A stretch of DNA of 64,000 nt from positions 482,501 through 546,500 of the forward strand of contig JAODUO010000070.1 in assembly GCA_025642075.2 (NCBI GenBank), in the 5' to 3' direction. Below, piece by piece: positions 12,330 to 57,827 of this stretch. Origin of the DNA: Ridgeia piscesae. Taxonomy: Eukaryota; Annelida; Polychaeta; Sabellida; Siboglinidae. The notes below the pieces were generated by a model. That model did no database searches, was not told the origin of the DNA, and saw only the letters and a program-made list of their open reading frames with translations. The position numbers and the translations under genes were made by a program. Position 1 is the first letter of the stretch, and every line of letters starts with the position of its first letter.

Positions 12330-13689
12330 TATGGCAATGTTAACAAATAATTACTGTAACTTTGTACTCTATCTTATAAAGTTTATTATGGTTACTATAT
12401 AGCCTATGTGTTTCCATTTGAATAGTAAGATGACGTCTGCTATATCCATTCAACAGAAGAAGCAACTCACAAACCATGAAATGGTATTATACTGTATTAA
12501 TCTTTACAATACTATTACTATGATGTTGTTGAATAAACTCATTCATTCATTCAAATAATACCATTCATTCCGTTCTACACATATTTAATTTTGGAATACA
12601 CATATTCACCCAAGTCAGTTTGCTTATAAGAAGACAACTTATATTGATGAATGTGTGTCCTAAAATAAATTACTTGTAAATGTCTAGTAATTGTAGCATA
12701 TGTTTACATGTGCTTGTGAGTTACGAGTTTGACAGGGAACATTATTTATGAAACTTGGAAATAGATTTGTTCCACAGTATTTATTGTATTTATTGATTGA
12801 CTAGTACACCAGATCATCACCATATATAACATGTATACAAATGTACATGGTGATATGTATGATCTTTATTTTAAATGCTGTTTAACAATAATATATGAAC
12901 TCCGTTTTTATATATGCGTGTATGTATCTATACAGTGTATTTGCAAGTTCTGTTGAATCTACAATAAATGTATTTATTTGAAGTGAACTGAATTTTATTA
13001 TTTTCTCATCGAGATATGTTAATGGTTCTCAAAATACGTAAATGAATAATCATTATAGATAAAAAGAGAAGTTATTTCTCTATTATTTTCATTTTTATCC
13101 AGGTTTACCTATAACATACCACATTGATGTGAAATACTTGAAATTTGATGCTAGAAAAGATGTGAACATTGCAAGTGTTCCTTGTCAAGCAGACGCTTTG
13201 TAGATGTCTGATATGTTTCAATTAATGTAAGTAAATGGACTGTATCAAAGCTGAGAAGGACAAGTCTCTGTGCAATGGCTTGTAGTGAGGTTCCAGCGTT
13301 ACTACTGTTCCTGAGGTAGCTGCTGATTAGAACACAAAGACATCATCCCATTAACAAACTGTCAGTGTAAACCTTATATTGATATGCTGACTCTCCACCA
13401 TTTTATAGCTACACGAAATATCCATAAAATAGACATCGGTTGCAGGGGGCCTTTGACTCAACCGAAACTCCAACTTTACTAGCCTTGGTACTTTGAGGCT
13501 CTTCTTAGACTTATACTTCCATCTAACCCATCCCCATTGCAAAAGTTACATTCAGCTAAACTTCCAGCCCTCCGCCTAAATTATTGGAATACGTATGTGT
13601 AAAATATAATTACGCAGGCTATTCGATAATATTCCTGTGGTAAGTGGTGTGAAAAGCTGCTTGCAATTTCGTTCAATGTACGAAAATTT
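12330..13689. other. AT-rich DNA without recognised features
   Basis: No gene, RNA or transposon structure could be supported. Confidence 0.4.
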
Positions 13690-13790
13690 CACGGTTGTTT
13701 ACAAACACCGTCACGGTTTATGGCGCACTAAAATTCTGTGCACTGCGTTTGCGTTTCTCAAATATCTGGTTGCTTTGTTCATTTTAGTTT
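13690..13790 (+). repeat. Dispersed repeat, direct copy of 11,338-11,440
   Basis: See the partner copy. Both lie between the two THAP-like starts and may be parts of one decayed element. Confidence 0.5.
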
Positions 13791-14296
13791 GTTACAAATA
13801 ATTTACCTGCGAATTTGTAGACGTCCTTTTCCCAACAGTGTCCGATATATATAATAAGAGATGTATTTAATCATAATGATGCTGAAACTAATATGAGGCA
13901 TGAAAATGGACATGGCAGCATCGAGCAAAACACAGTCTCCTCACTTCATGACCATGACAGTACGTACAATAATCGGCAATTTGACGGCATCATATCAAAG
14001 AACCGCTACATCTACATAACATTGCGTCGTGGTTGGAATGGTAACGTGCGAAAACAACAATGGAAGATAAGATCATAGACAGTTTTAGTCATATCATTCT
14101 CGATTTATATCACGTTCATGGTCGGAGAACAAACGTACCATCGTCCTAGCTTGGAGGCTGCACTGACTTTAACTAAGCATTGCTAATACATCCTTTCCGT
14201 TTTAATTTAACTTCCCTAAAGTTCCTACGAATGTTTCTCAGCATGAAGCTCAACACTCCAATATCACATCATATCCATGTGTGCACTTATTACACA

Positions 14297-14335
14297 TTAT
14301 AGAGCATCTCCAGTCCAAGCAGAACAACAAAGCAT
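14297..14335 (-). pseudogene. Broken THAP-like start, inverted relative to 10,956
   Basis: The minus strand reads MLCCSAWTGDAL then a stop. At the nucleotide level it matches the 10,956 start (TGTTCTGCTTGG and GATGCTC), with a small insertion that destroys the finger. Confidence 0.35.
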
Positions 14336-15099
14336 AACATGTTTAACACATCATGTGATATCACTCTATGTATCTAAGGCTCTGGAGCAGACACGCACTG
14401 AGAACGCCATCTGTAGGAGACCGACCACATCAATCGATCATCTTTGATTTTTTAAATTCAGAAATGTAAGCAGGGTTACCCGGTTAGGATCGTTCATAAC
14501 GGTGGTTGACTGTTTAAATGCTCTTGCGTGTCTGAGAGACTGGGTAGATAGCAAGGACAATTCCAACTTTCATTTAGAGTAAAATTGCAAAAATGCTGCT
14601 ATTTCTGCGTTTTGTCACTATCACTGATCTGATGCCAGCTTCGTCTTTTTGTGTTGAGCTTTTATTGTTGAGCAAACATTTGTCCTGAAGACAAATAACA
14701 ATTGATTGCTATTTATTCATATGAATATTTTAATTACTAAAATTAATTTCGATATTTTAATAATATCTAATTAGATAAATGTCGTAGAAATATAAAATAT
14801 TGCTGGAATACAAGCTAGAAAATAGAATCTGGAAAAGTTTAAGGTTTTCCTTTATACTTGACTTTTAAATGATGTGTAATGTTGTTAATATTGTGATTAG
14901 AGCTGCTTTGAACTAGTCACAATCTTTGAAATGGCATACGAGCAAAATTGTGTTGTCGTGAAACTTGCATGTCTAGAGATGCTGCAGCTGTCGATTTGTC
15001 AAGTTAAAACAATCAACACTAAAGGGACCAATCAGGGTCAATTAGAGGTGTTCTCTGGTCTCTGCCAATCTATTTTACACACACCTCCAACATGGAAAT

Positions 15100-15191
15100 A
15101 TTCCTTTGAGGCACATGCTATTGATTACATGTTAATAATTTTAGTATTCCTTTGAGGCACATGTTATTGATTACATGTTAATAATTTTAGT
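15100..15191 (+). repeat. 46-bp direct tandem duplication
   Basis: The block beginning ATTCCTTTGAGGCACATG occurs twice in a row with one mismatch (period 46 bp). Confidence 0.9.
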
Positions 15192-15233
15192 AAGTGGATG
15201 TATTGTATATGCACAGTGTTGCATCTATACATG

Positions 15234-15310
15234 CACACACACTCATACACACACACATGCACACACACGCGCGCGCACGCACACACACACACATGCACAC
15301 ATACATGCAT
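15234..15310 (+). repeat. Imperfect (CA)n/(CG)n microsatellite
   Basis: CA dinucleotides are interrupted by GCGCGCGC and ATGCA. Confidence 0.9.
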
Positions 15311-15868
15311 AGTTTTCTGCATTCACATACGTACACATCTCATTATTTCTGGTCAAGGTTGCACCTGCCCATTTCCCACTCCTCTGTTCCCTTCCTATCA
15401 CTTTTTTCCCTGTCATCTTTTTCTGCCTTCTAACTTTGTTACAAAAATATCAGAGCTGCCATGTCGAGAAATATACATGAAACGTAGTTCCCAACATGAT
15501 ATTAGTTGGCAGTAACGTTTGGTTATTAAAATATACACAAAAACTACATTAATATGCGTCACTGACAATGACACGAATAACATCACAGAGTCTATGGACA
15601 CTCTGAACTATACACATAGACAAAGCCAATATGAATAAATATATCAACTCTTGCATGAAAATAAGCCTGTCTGTTAGTATGTAAAAAAAAATTAATGGCA
15701 AAGAAATATGCATGAGATTCACAGGTTGATGTGTGTGAGTGTAATATGCATGCTAAATGCATGAGCCTCACACCAAACGTGCGAGAATTGGTAGCTTATA
15801 AATATTTAGAAATATGCATTGACAGAAATATGTATCTTGGATATGCATTGACAGAAAATATGCATCTT

Positions 15869-16302
15869 GTGTCCGAAAAAATGTAGCATTGAAATGTATT
15901 TAAATATAATTACTCATGAGGGATTAAAATATAAATACTTGAAATGCAAAAGTATTTAAATACAAATACATTAGTAAGTATTTCAAATATTTTTTCAAGT
16001 AGTTTTCACATAACTTTTCACTGACTGGTTTCACATTGGCTAATTTTGCTTTACTATTATCATTATTTCTGGGTGAATTGCCAAATGACACAGTAAAATT
16101 ACTTGACTTTTTAAGAATTCAAACAAGAATAATTTTAAATTGCAATTTATTAATAACCATGTTGTGTATTTGAAAGAATTCAAACATTTCAAATGCGTTA
16201 GGAAAGTGTTTAAATGCAAATACTTTTAATTCTAAACTTGAAATAGAAATACTTTTTAAAAGTATTTAAATACTTTCAAATACAAATGCATTTGACCCTG
16301 TA
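15869..16302. mobile_element. Non-autonomous TIR element, AAATACATTT family, copy 2 (inverted, shorter)
   Basis: The left end matches the right end of the 3,331-4,146 copy in reverse complement (GTGTCC..., ATTGAAATGTATTTAAATA, GAGGGAT). The right end, ATGCATTTGACCCTG, matches that copy's left end. The interior is about 400 bp shorter. Confidence 0.55.
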
Positions 16303-17564
16303 TAGTATGCAGTCAGACATTAAAATAATACATTTTTGTAAATTTTCAAAGTGTCTGAAAGCACATAGATAACGCAAATAAATAGACTCATTATGATTGA
16401 TGTATGGGGCTCTATAAAATGTCAGCTGCTTCTTAAAAACACAGCAGAGTGGAGAGCAGTGGAGAGTGGTGGAGACGCACACAACGATGAACTCAACACT
16501 GACTAGTTACTTTTTACGGATTTTTACATTGTTTTTACACCATAAATAAGTTCATGTTTTTTATGTGGTATAATCAAAATTTAGTATGCCTGCACACTGC
16601 CAGACGACATGGCCTGGCCCGCCCGGCTGAATCACAAATACCTGGTGATATCAAGTTGCCTAAACAGTTGTTTTTGACTGCCAAATGACTGCTGCAAAAA
16701 GACAAAATGGCCTGGAATCCAGCTAGTTGTTGGGTAAAATAGGCTGGAATCAAATACACTATCGATATTTCAGAAACTTCTTTTTTAAGGTCACCCTTGT
16801 GACTGGACACAGGTGACCTTAATGGCAAGGTGACTGTATTAGCAGAAATAATTTACTATGATTTACTGTTACGCAAATATCTTTCAAGTGTGGACTCAAT
16901 TGCAAGGTGGCTGTATTACGGATTTACAGCGATGTTCAACTGTATTTTGTGAAAATATCTATGTCGGAGGGGGCTACCCACCTCCGCACCCATGCTCAAC
17001 ACTACCAATCTCATTAATTGCTTTGCAACTACATTGTTGTTGAGCCAGACAGATGTGTAGCACAAAATAAACAGACAAAACAAAAAAGTAAACAACTGGT
17101 AAAACATGGCGTGGAGAAACGTCTTGTTCACAGATATGCAATATTGTCTGGTATCACAACATGACAAGTCAACTATAATCTTCGCCTTGTGTTTTGCAAC
17201 ATCTCCATCTTGCTCTGTGGCTATGCATTCTACGTCCCTATCTTAATTACATGAGCATTGACAAAATTCCAGATTTTTAAACGGTTGTTTTTGTGTACAT
17301 AGTAAAAATGAATAAATAAATTTGATTTGATTCGTTCTTCATCCCAGATTATCTCTTTCATTTCCAACAATTGTTTGTCACGTTATCTTTGTGGTGGTTC
17401 ACTTTCCTTTGGACTTCCATGTTAGTGCTGTTTTCATTTTTTTAACATGCCTATCTCATGTCCATCAGGGCTTTATGCAGGGTAAAATTATTGCCAGTCA
17501 CAGATGTTTTGGTGGACACATGGATGTTAACTGTTAAGCCAGTTTACAAACTTTTAAATGTGTC
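16303..17564. other. No recognised features
   Basis: Only short unsupported frames are present. Confidence 0.4.
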
Positions 17565-17764
17565 TGATGACCTGAAATGGACTACAAACACACATGTGAC
17601 ACCATTTTCACTCACTTACAACGCATAACTAAAAAAATCTATTGTTTTGGAAGACCTTTTTTTGCTCCTTCATTTTTTTACCAGTCCACCATATTTCTAC
17701 CCGTCCATATTCGTTTTTACCCGTCCAAATGACGGGTGGACGGGTCTCTACATAAAGCTATGAT
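17565..17764 (+). repeat. Dispersed repeat family R1, copy 2
   Basis: Full counterpart of 1-212, including the ACCCGTCCA blocks and the GGACGGGTCTCTACAT end. Confidence 0.75.
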
Positions 17765-17924
17765 GTCCATCCTCTTTTTCATGATACTTTTCTTTTCTCT
17801 GTTGCTGTCTTTCTTTACATTGTTGTAATGTGTACACATATAAGTTGCAGTCTTATAGACAGCGTCACTTGATCAGGATAGAATTAATCAGTATAAAACG
17901 TTACGTGTTATATAAAAGTTAAAA

Positions 17925-18140
17925 AAGGTACATTCTTATATTGCGCAATATCCAGTCCTCAGAATTGCTCAAGGCGCTTTACACTTAACTTCTCTGGGAA
18001 GCATCCAGCCATGCTGAAATTAATGCACAAAGACTATTCGTACACAAATACCAGCTACTCATTCATACAGCTGAGTGAACTAGAGCAAAGTAGATTGGAA
18101 AAAATTGCCCAAGCTTTAACAAGGCAGCTCAGGATTTGAA
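17925..18140 (-). mobile_element. tRNA-derived SINE, body and tail (split copy)
   Basis: In reverse complement it matches the SINE at 44,408-44,713: GTTCACTCAGCT, ATGGCTGGATG, TTCCCAGA and a tail close to GCGCTATATAAGAACTTACC. Its tRNA-like head is found 870 bp away at 19,010-19,065, separated by an inserted element. Confidence 0.65.
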
Positions 18141-19009
18141 GTAAAGCTAAACCTGGGTTTACCCCATATTTAACCCGGTTTGGGCTAAACATCCAGTGTG
18201 AGCTAAATCTGGGCTAAACTATTTTTAAGGCATTTGATCACAATATGAAAAAGCATAGCAGGCATATATAGGTGGCTCTGTTAGCTCCAGAAGACAGAGG
18301 ATGACTCCAGTTGTTGGCAGTAAACACAACTACTGCCTCCTGAGAGGGCAGATTACCACCTGCCAGTCTCCTAGGCTCTATATCACCCTGCAATTAATGG
18401 CAGTGACCAGTGCGAGAACAACATGCATTTCATGGCTTTGGCACACTAATAGAATCTGTTTTATTTTGGACTTCTTGTCCTAGTTTAAATATATAAAATG
18501 ACTATGATCTGAACTGATTATGTTCAAATTCACGTTGTTTGCATAAGAAGGATATTAACTTGGAGTTTCTGGCTGGGTGAAATGCTCCCATCCAAACGGA
18601 AACCTTTGCAACTTTTATGCAACTGGCGTGCAGAAAAGATTTTTCAGTCAGGAACAGAATGTCCCAATGACAATTGTGCAATTATCGTAAATTATGGTTA
18701 TCATAAAGTGGTAGCTAGACACACTGACAGATTTATATTTAAAGACTAGTTGTCATTATTAAATTACCGGTACATCAATAATATACATTACAAAAGTGTT
18801 AAACCATCAGCAGTCTACATACCAAACTATCAACATTGACAGTGTCCCTTCCCTCTGTTCATATCATTCTGAGTTCTCATATAGAGTAAAACCTAGTTCA
18901 ACCCCAGTTTAACCCGGGTTAAACTAGTAAAACCCAGGTTATAAAACTCAGGATTAACCTGGGTTTAACCTACCGGGCTGGGCAAACCAAGGTTAAACGC
19001 CAACCCATT
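18141..19009. mobile_element. TIR-like element inserted in a SINE
   Basis: The block is flanked on both sides by TTTGAA, the sequence expected once in the intact SINE, so TTTGAA looks like a target-site duplication. Both ends are rich in AACCTGGGTTTA-type motifs in opposite orientations, forming an imperfect inverted repeat. No transposase is present. Confidence 0.5.
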
Positions 19010-19065
19010 TTTGAACCCAGGTTCTCGTGGTTGTGAGTCTGAAGCTCTAGTCACTGCACCACTAC
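19010..19065 (-). mobile_element. tRNA-derived SINE, head with pol III A box
   Basis: The minus strand reads TGGTGCAGTGACTAGAGC, then GAACCTGGGTTC. This matches the head of the SINE at 44,408. The B box is interrupted by the insertion at 18,141-19,009. Confidence 0.6.
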
Positions 19066-19073
19066 AATATTGC

Positions 19074-19078
<5 letters not shown>

Positions 19079-19133
<55 letters not shown>

Positions 19134-19159
19134 TGTATATATAATATTATATTATATTA

Positions 19160-19211
<52 letters not shown>
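19079..19211. repeat. (TA)n microsatellite
   Basis: Nearly pure TA dinucleotides with a few ATAATAT interruptions. It is self-complementary and could extrude as a cruciform. Confidence 0.95.
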
Positions 19212-19214
<3 letters not shown>

Positions 19215-22200
19215 ATATTAAACACACCAGCATATATTCAATATATTTTCTGGCCTCAAGGGTGTGGGTTGAGTGTAATGACCAATACTTCATCTTGCTG
19301 TGACTGAGGAAGTCTTGTAAAGGTCTATAATTGCTAAGGAGGAACTCAGCCAATTAACAAACTTGGCTGATTTAATTAACATGCCTGGCTGATTTCACTA
19401 CAATTGGAACAACTGGAGTGGAAAGAGCCAGCTGTGATTTATCAAAGCTCGTTACTCTTCATGCATGACTGACTTCTTAATGAGAGACAAACAAATGTCT
19501 GACACAATCTTAGTACTGACAGTGCAACAACGAATAGAGTTATTGGTGTGAGTGTAAAGTTGTAGGTACATAATACATATACTATTATCTACTTATAATT
19601 TAAAAATTGCACTAATGCAATATGTTCCACTTGTAAACCAATATTTTAATATATTAAACAGCTACTATTGGTTAGTATTTATTAATTGGTTAGGATAAAG
19701 TTATTGTGAAATAAAGTTACTATTAGTAGTTTATATGTAAAAGTGGTAGCTGTTTATATTGGTTTGCTTGCTTATTTATCATTTGTAAGCTTTCTTCTCT
19801 ATTTCACGGCCTTTGTGTTTACAATACAGTACAGTAAACCTTATCTCATAATGATGTAATTATCTTTACATAATTTGTCATTGTGGCCGATATAGCCGTG
19901 CTTTTTTATGTGTTAGTGCAATTCTCCAAAGACCAATCAACAGTTACCATCAAGTATCATGCTTTGTTACCAGTTTGTTATCTATGTTGCCCATGGTTGA
20001 TCTGAAAAAACTGTTTTATTCTTTCTAAATATTTTACTGCCTGTAATTGTCTATTATTATTATTACAGAGCCATTTCCCACACATACTACAACAGATTAA
20101 GTGAACTTCCTTCTAATAATTGCTATGCTAAGCTCATTCCAGGTTACATCCATTTCATAGAATACGTCAGCAACATTTATACTGACATTTTTTTAAGTGT
20201 GAATGTCGACATTTGTTGACAAGGCAGTACAACAGACAAGTACTTTGTCTGCATAAGAAGATAATTATTTTATATTTACTTAGGAGTAAAAATACATAAT
20301 CAAGATGAACATGATACAAAATATGTTGCCTTACAGTGTAGTAAAGAAATGCACAGTAAGATGTTTCCCTTACAACATCAGACATCCATTTGTTACCGTT
20401 GAAACGTGAAGGTCATTGCAATGTTAAGATGTGTGCATTTTATAGCAAACAAACACTTCTAGATTAGTGAATTTTGGTAGTACATTTCGAAAATTCTTTT
20501 GCAAAATCGATTTGCTAATTAATTAATACCATTACACAGTAGTATTTTTCAGTTGACATTAAGAATGATTGAACCCACTTAGTAACTTTACCATAAAATT
20601 TGTACCCAGTGCCTGAAATTAATACATATACGTAATACATATACGATGTCATCACTTTCATTTCCCTAGGAAAGAAGTGGTAAATGGACACGAGAGGAGG
20701 CAACAAGCTGTCTCTCACATGACCCATAAATGTGACTGTTCCATGGAACATGGAAGATAAAATCAACATAAAGTTGTAAGTTATATCCTGACATTACATT
20801 AATTCATACGTAACATCGGTGCTATAACAAAGTATTATATGATGAACAGAGAGCCAGTGTTTCACAAGCAATTGGTTGTCTTAGACCATCACATCGGAAA
20901 GGGAGGGTGCAATGGCTGATTAAAATTTACCAGCTCTAAACTCTGACTGGATTTACACACACCTGTAAATCTTGCAAAAGAACTCCAATAAATAATTTCA
21001 CCAACAAATACAGGGGTTTAACTCTATCCTCAGCACCCCCCATAACAACAATTATAACACAAAATACACATTCCTTTGTGGCTAATCCTAACTTCAAACC
21101 TCCTTCAAGTTCCAAAATAGTCCCCCCATTCCAACACATATTTAACACACATATCATGATATGTAATCTTGGACTGTAATATGCTGTTAGTGTCTGATAG
21201 CTTTGGTGGACAAATGTCAATAAGAACTATTTCTGGTGAACATGTGCAGTGTTTCCGTGAGAACATGATGGGCGAGGTGGTAGGATGAGTTGAGCAAGCA
21301 GGGAAGGCGCAGTGCAACGCTGTGGGTTCAGGGGCATGGGACCATGAATAATTTGTCAAAATACCTTAAAAATGGTGCATTCTGAAGGGTGATATAACCT
21401 ATTCCCTGGCAAATAGAGAGGAAAGAATGCATAACTACAAGGCAGCAGCAAATACATGTGTTTATAGCAAGAATTAGCTACGAGGTGGAAATTTCAGTAT
21501 AATTTGGGTGAGGTGGCATAGAAAAACAGCGAGGTGGCCCACCTCATTCGTCATATATGCTATCACCATATAAATAAACCTATCTGATGCGGAAACAGTT
21601 TGCTTTGTAATTAACGATAGTGCTGAGACTAGAGTCCCTGGTCTGTGAGTTGTGCAGACTGTTGACTTGAGGTGAATGTATACATGCCCTATCAGTAGTG
21701 TGTGCTGTATTCGCTGACCTCAGATCAGGCACAAATGGAACACGTGTATACACTAGATAAATTGGCACTTATGTGAATAAACAAGCATACATTTCTGCCT
21801 GGAAGAAGCTAGTCGTTTTTTCTTTTATAGAATGTCGTGAATTTGACCACCATGATTATATCGCATACACATAATACATGCATTGCCCTTGTGTGTAATT
21901 ATATGTTAGCAGACAACAGGCAGGCTGTGAAATGAATGCATACATGAACTTTCATGTAGTATGTATTACCTGTTTGCTTAACAGGTTTTCATTTATGCAT
22001 ATTTGCATACACTCCTGGGTTACATTTGAAGATGATTTGGTTGCACTTACTGCAGTTACTGACTAGAAAAGATAATATTTGGGTGACGTTTTCAGACACT
22101 GACAAAAACACACCAGTGTTATCTGGAGTAAGTACTTGGCTGGATATATTGACATTGTTCATTTTTATAATCACATAAACATGATATGACAATGAGGCCT

Positions 22201-22315
22201 ACACCCCAGAATTGGACACAATGATACGACAATGATGAGTGTTATCTCTCTCACACATAAATATCAATCAGAAATAGATTTCAAACAACAAATATGAATT
22301 TCAATAATATTAATA
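19212..22315. other. AT-rich DNA without recognised genes
   Basis: Scanned on both strands for the missing C-terminal ASCC3 exons (second-cassette motifs V and VI, second Sec63 unit). None was seen. Confidence 0.4.
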
Positions 22316-22322
22316 GTGTGTG

Positions 22323-22372
<50 letters not shown>

Positions 22373-22402
22373 ATATTATATATATATATACATATATATA
22401 TG

Positions 22403-22458
<56 letters not shown>
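22316..22458. repeat. (TA)n microsatellite
   Basis: A TA dinucleotide run with short interruptions. Confidence 0.95.
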
Positions 22459-24031
<1,573 letters not shown>

Positions 24032-24212
24032 AGCTTGTGAGGTAGATTTGAGCCACAAGTCATGGTGTGAGGTACACTTCAGCCAGAAGACACTAGACTG
24101 TTATTGAGTCACGTGACACATGAGTGACAAGTTACCAGCCTGTGATGTAATCTTGTGTGACAAGTCATTAATGTGCAAGGTCAAGTCACCATTAAATGGA
24201 ATTGATTCACCA

Positions 24213-24511
24213 GTCTGTCCTTACCTCAAGTTCCTCCATGTAAAGCCAGTGAGTCTGTCCTTACCTCTAGTTCCTCCATGTAGAGCCAGCCACCGAGTCT
24301 GTCCTTACCTCAAGTTCCTCTATGTAGAGCCACTGAGTCTGTACTTACCTCTAGTTGCTCCATGTAGAGCCACTGAGTTTGTCCTTACTTCTAGTTGCTC
24401 CATGTAGAGCCACTGAGTCTGTCCTTACCTCTAGTTCCTCCATGTAGAGCCACTGAGTTTGTTCTTACCTCTAGTTGCTCCATGTAGTAGAGCCATTGAG
24501 TCTGTACTTAC
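24213..24511 (-). repeat. 40-bp tandem array copied from the exon 28 donor
   Basis: Seven units of about 40 bp follow the last recognised ASCC3 exon. Each contains, on the minus strand, ATGGAGGAACTAGAG then GTAAG, a copy of the true junction ATGGAGGAACTAGAG|GTAAGT at 24,512. Six of the seven keep a usable-looking GT donor. The fifth from the left has AAGTAAG. Confidence 0.9.
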
Positions 24512-54961
<30,450 letters not shown>

Positions 54962-55146
54962 AGCGCAGGAACAACTCAGCCGAATTCCTACACCTAGATG
55001 TACTTATGTGCGAGTGGCATGGATGTGCACAGTCTACAGTTAAGCTCTCCGTGCAATTGGTGTTGTAAGTAGGTGTCAGCGTGGCATTTATCATCACATG
55101 GCAGTGTTTACACTTGCTTTCGCAATCTGACGGAAGTGCACGTTAG

Positions 55147-55161
55147 AGCGCCATCTGCCGG
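55147..55161 (-). promoter_or_regulatory. CTCF-like motif upstream of ASCC3
   Basis: CCGGCAGATGGCGCT on the minus strand matches 14 of 15 positions of the core CTCF consensus CCASYAGRKGGCRSY. It lies about 185 bp upstream of the ASCC3 ATG. Confidence 0.4.
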
Positions 55162-55177
55162 ATAATACTATTTAACC

Positions 55178-55192
55178 ACTGCCCCCTGTCGG
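55178..55192 (-). promoter_or_regulatory. Second CTCF-like motif
   Basis: CCGACAGGGGGCAGT matches 13 of 15 positions of the same consensus, in the same orientation, 31 bp from the first. Confidence 0.35.
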
Positions 55193-56120
55193 ATTACTCG
55201 TGTAAGCCCATGACTGAACGCATTGCTGACTGAACTGAGTTATTAATTATATCACTATTTTGCGGATCCTTTATTATAGAATATTTGGTACCATAGAATT
55301 CTAAAAAAAATTGTCGTATTCCATAATTGTTTATAACATGTTATAAAGATTATTCTATCTAGATTTATCATTAGATTTTTCACAGAAGGTAGTTCTATAT
55401 ACAACACATTTATAATTACACTTACGTACACTTAGAAAAGTCAATCAATGTACACCATGACCGATATTTGCTTATTAGTATACTTCCTACTACATGTCTC
55501 ACTTTGTGGTTTTATACGTCATTTGATCAAATATAAGTTTGCAACAAACAACGACTCCGGAGTTTCCCAAAAGTTGATCTATTTTTACCACTGACTTATT
55601 ATCTCAATGACCGTAGCGCCTGCGCGGCCACGGCACTAGCTAGTGGCTGTCACTGACTGACTGACTTGACCAGTGGCACTACAAGTGCAAGACATGGGGA
55701 TGGATGCCGTCAGATGAACAACCTAAGATATTTCATAATATATATTAGATAATTACAATAAACTCTGCTAACGTCATTATACATTCCAATACATTCACCA
55801 TTAAGAAAAAGTGAATGTTTTGCAATATGGGTGGCAAAGTTAACCAATAATTTAATTTATAAATTATATATTTTCAATTATGCAAACACTCTGTTACCAG
55901 AACATAAATCAGACGTGGTTGTGTTGCAAAAAGAAAACACAGATAAGATTATAAAGCCCAGAACAAGGTTAAACATTCACAATATATATGTTGGTAAGCA
56001 GTTGTTTGGGCTGAGTAATCTGCCAAGTCACATTATTCTTCTGCTTTCATTTTGGATTGGTAGAAAGATGGAAGCAAGGAAATGGGTGGTCATTCCAAAC
56101 AACATGAATGTTCAACACAC
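55193..56120. other. Intergenic DNA upstream of ASCC3
   Basis: An unsupported open frame runs into the (CA)n tract. No protein family was recognised. Confidence 0.4.
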
Positions 56121-56139
56121 AAGTGCATGTGCGGATGCG

Positions 56140-56501
<362 letters not shown>

Positions 56502-56570
56502 TACATTAAATATCAGGTTGCTGTGGAGTAGTCTAGTGTACATTGGTGTAATGGCAGGCGTTGTTATGAA

Positions 56571-57827
56571 TTTTGGAGTAATTGAATAAATTTATCAAAC
56601 AAATTGTATGTTTATAACAATGGTATCTGCTCGGTTTTAGTTGTTGGTTCGATCCCAACAGGTATTGCACTCCGTGCAAAATTACCCCTGGCACGGGCTT
56701 ATTGACCGAAACATTGCATATCGTCATGTCATTTTATTGATAATGATATTTAATACAAATTCCTCATATCTAATATTTTTGACATCTAATTAATTGAATA
56801 TTAGTATGTTCCATTCAGCATGTAATAATAATAATAGGAAGGAAATTAAGTACAGGTGTAATAGTAATATATTACACTACAATGAGATAGACTCTGACTA
56901 TATCTACAGGTGTTATGGTTATCATGACTGTACTAATGCTGTAGTGCAGATACAAAAATAGCTTAGTCGTAGTTGATTACACCATTTCTAAGTGATCATA
57001 CGTTTGAATACTAATCATAACTGATCATATTTATGGTCTTGCTTTTTATTAAAAACTGTAGCTTCTCAACTCAATCTCTATTTCCAGCATATATAAAGCT
57101 GTGCAATAGCCAGCAATGTTCTACAATGTTATTATATTACGGAGGCTAGCATACAAATTATACACTTAGATACCTGTCTTGCAGTTCATTATTTACTGTA
57201 TTGTTTCTCAGATATCATTGTGGTTTTAATATCATCAGTGTGCAAACATTGTAGAAGAAATGGTTATATTATTGTATTGTTTCTATTATATATTTTATAC
57301 GAGCAGCCTTCGCACACTAATTGCAGTGTGGCTGAATGCTTCCCAGAGAAGTTGAGATAGCATCTGATTGATCAGGTCTGTCAGGGAAGTAGTGTTACAT
57401 GTTTTGAGTAGTCCTGCAGACTGGCTACTGCGCTATATAAGAACTTACTTTTACCTATATGTCATTAATGTATACCTTTGTGTTCATTTGCTACATACTT
57501 ACTAATTGAGCGGCAGAAGTACTGTTCTATCCTTTCTGCAGAAACTCCCAAAATGTAATATTTTTAATCAATATTGATATTCCTGTCTGCCAAAACTGGT
57601 TACCTTCACCGCAAATCACCTTTCACCACACTGATTGTTCTCAACCTTCAAAATACCCATTGATCCCAACTGTCTTTTACCCAACAGTGCTAATTACTGA
57701 AGAATACACTTTACAGTAGGTGTCCTTCTGGGCTCTGACAGGGACCACAACTTTTGTTTGCACAGAGCCATAGGTTGGATTAGCACCTGATAGTGACAAC
57801 AGGTTTTTAGTCAGGCTCAAAACTAGC
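56571..57827 (+). repeat. Palindrome, left arm
   Basis: Reverse complement of 59,213-60,448 at about 97-98% identity over 1.25 kb. It contains a SINE tail at 57,301-57,460. The inner 240 bp is homologous to the interior of the TIR element at 3,331. Confidence 0.93.

Noticed and set aside
16574..16828. 84-codon minus-strand frame
   Set aside because: Checked as a possible missing ASCC3 exon. It has no similarity to the second helicase or Sec63 unit.
56640..56700. tRNA gene suggested by TTCGATCCCAA in the palindrome arm
   Set aside because: A B-box-like match only. No A box at the right distance and no cloverleaf could be folded by eye.
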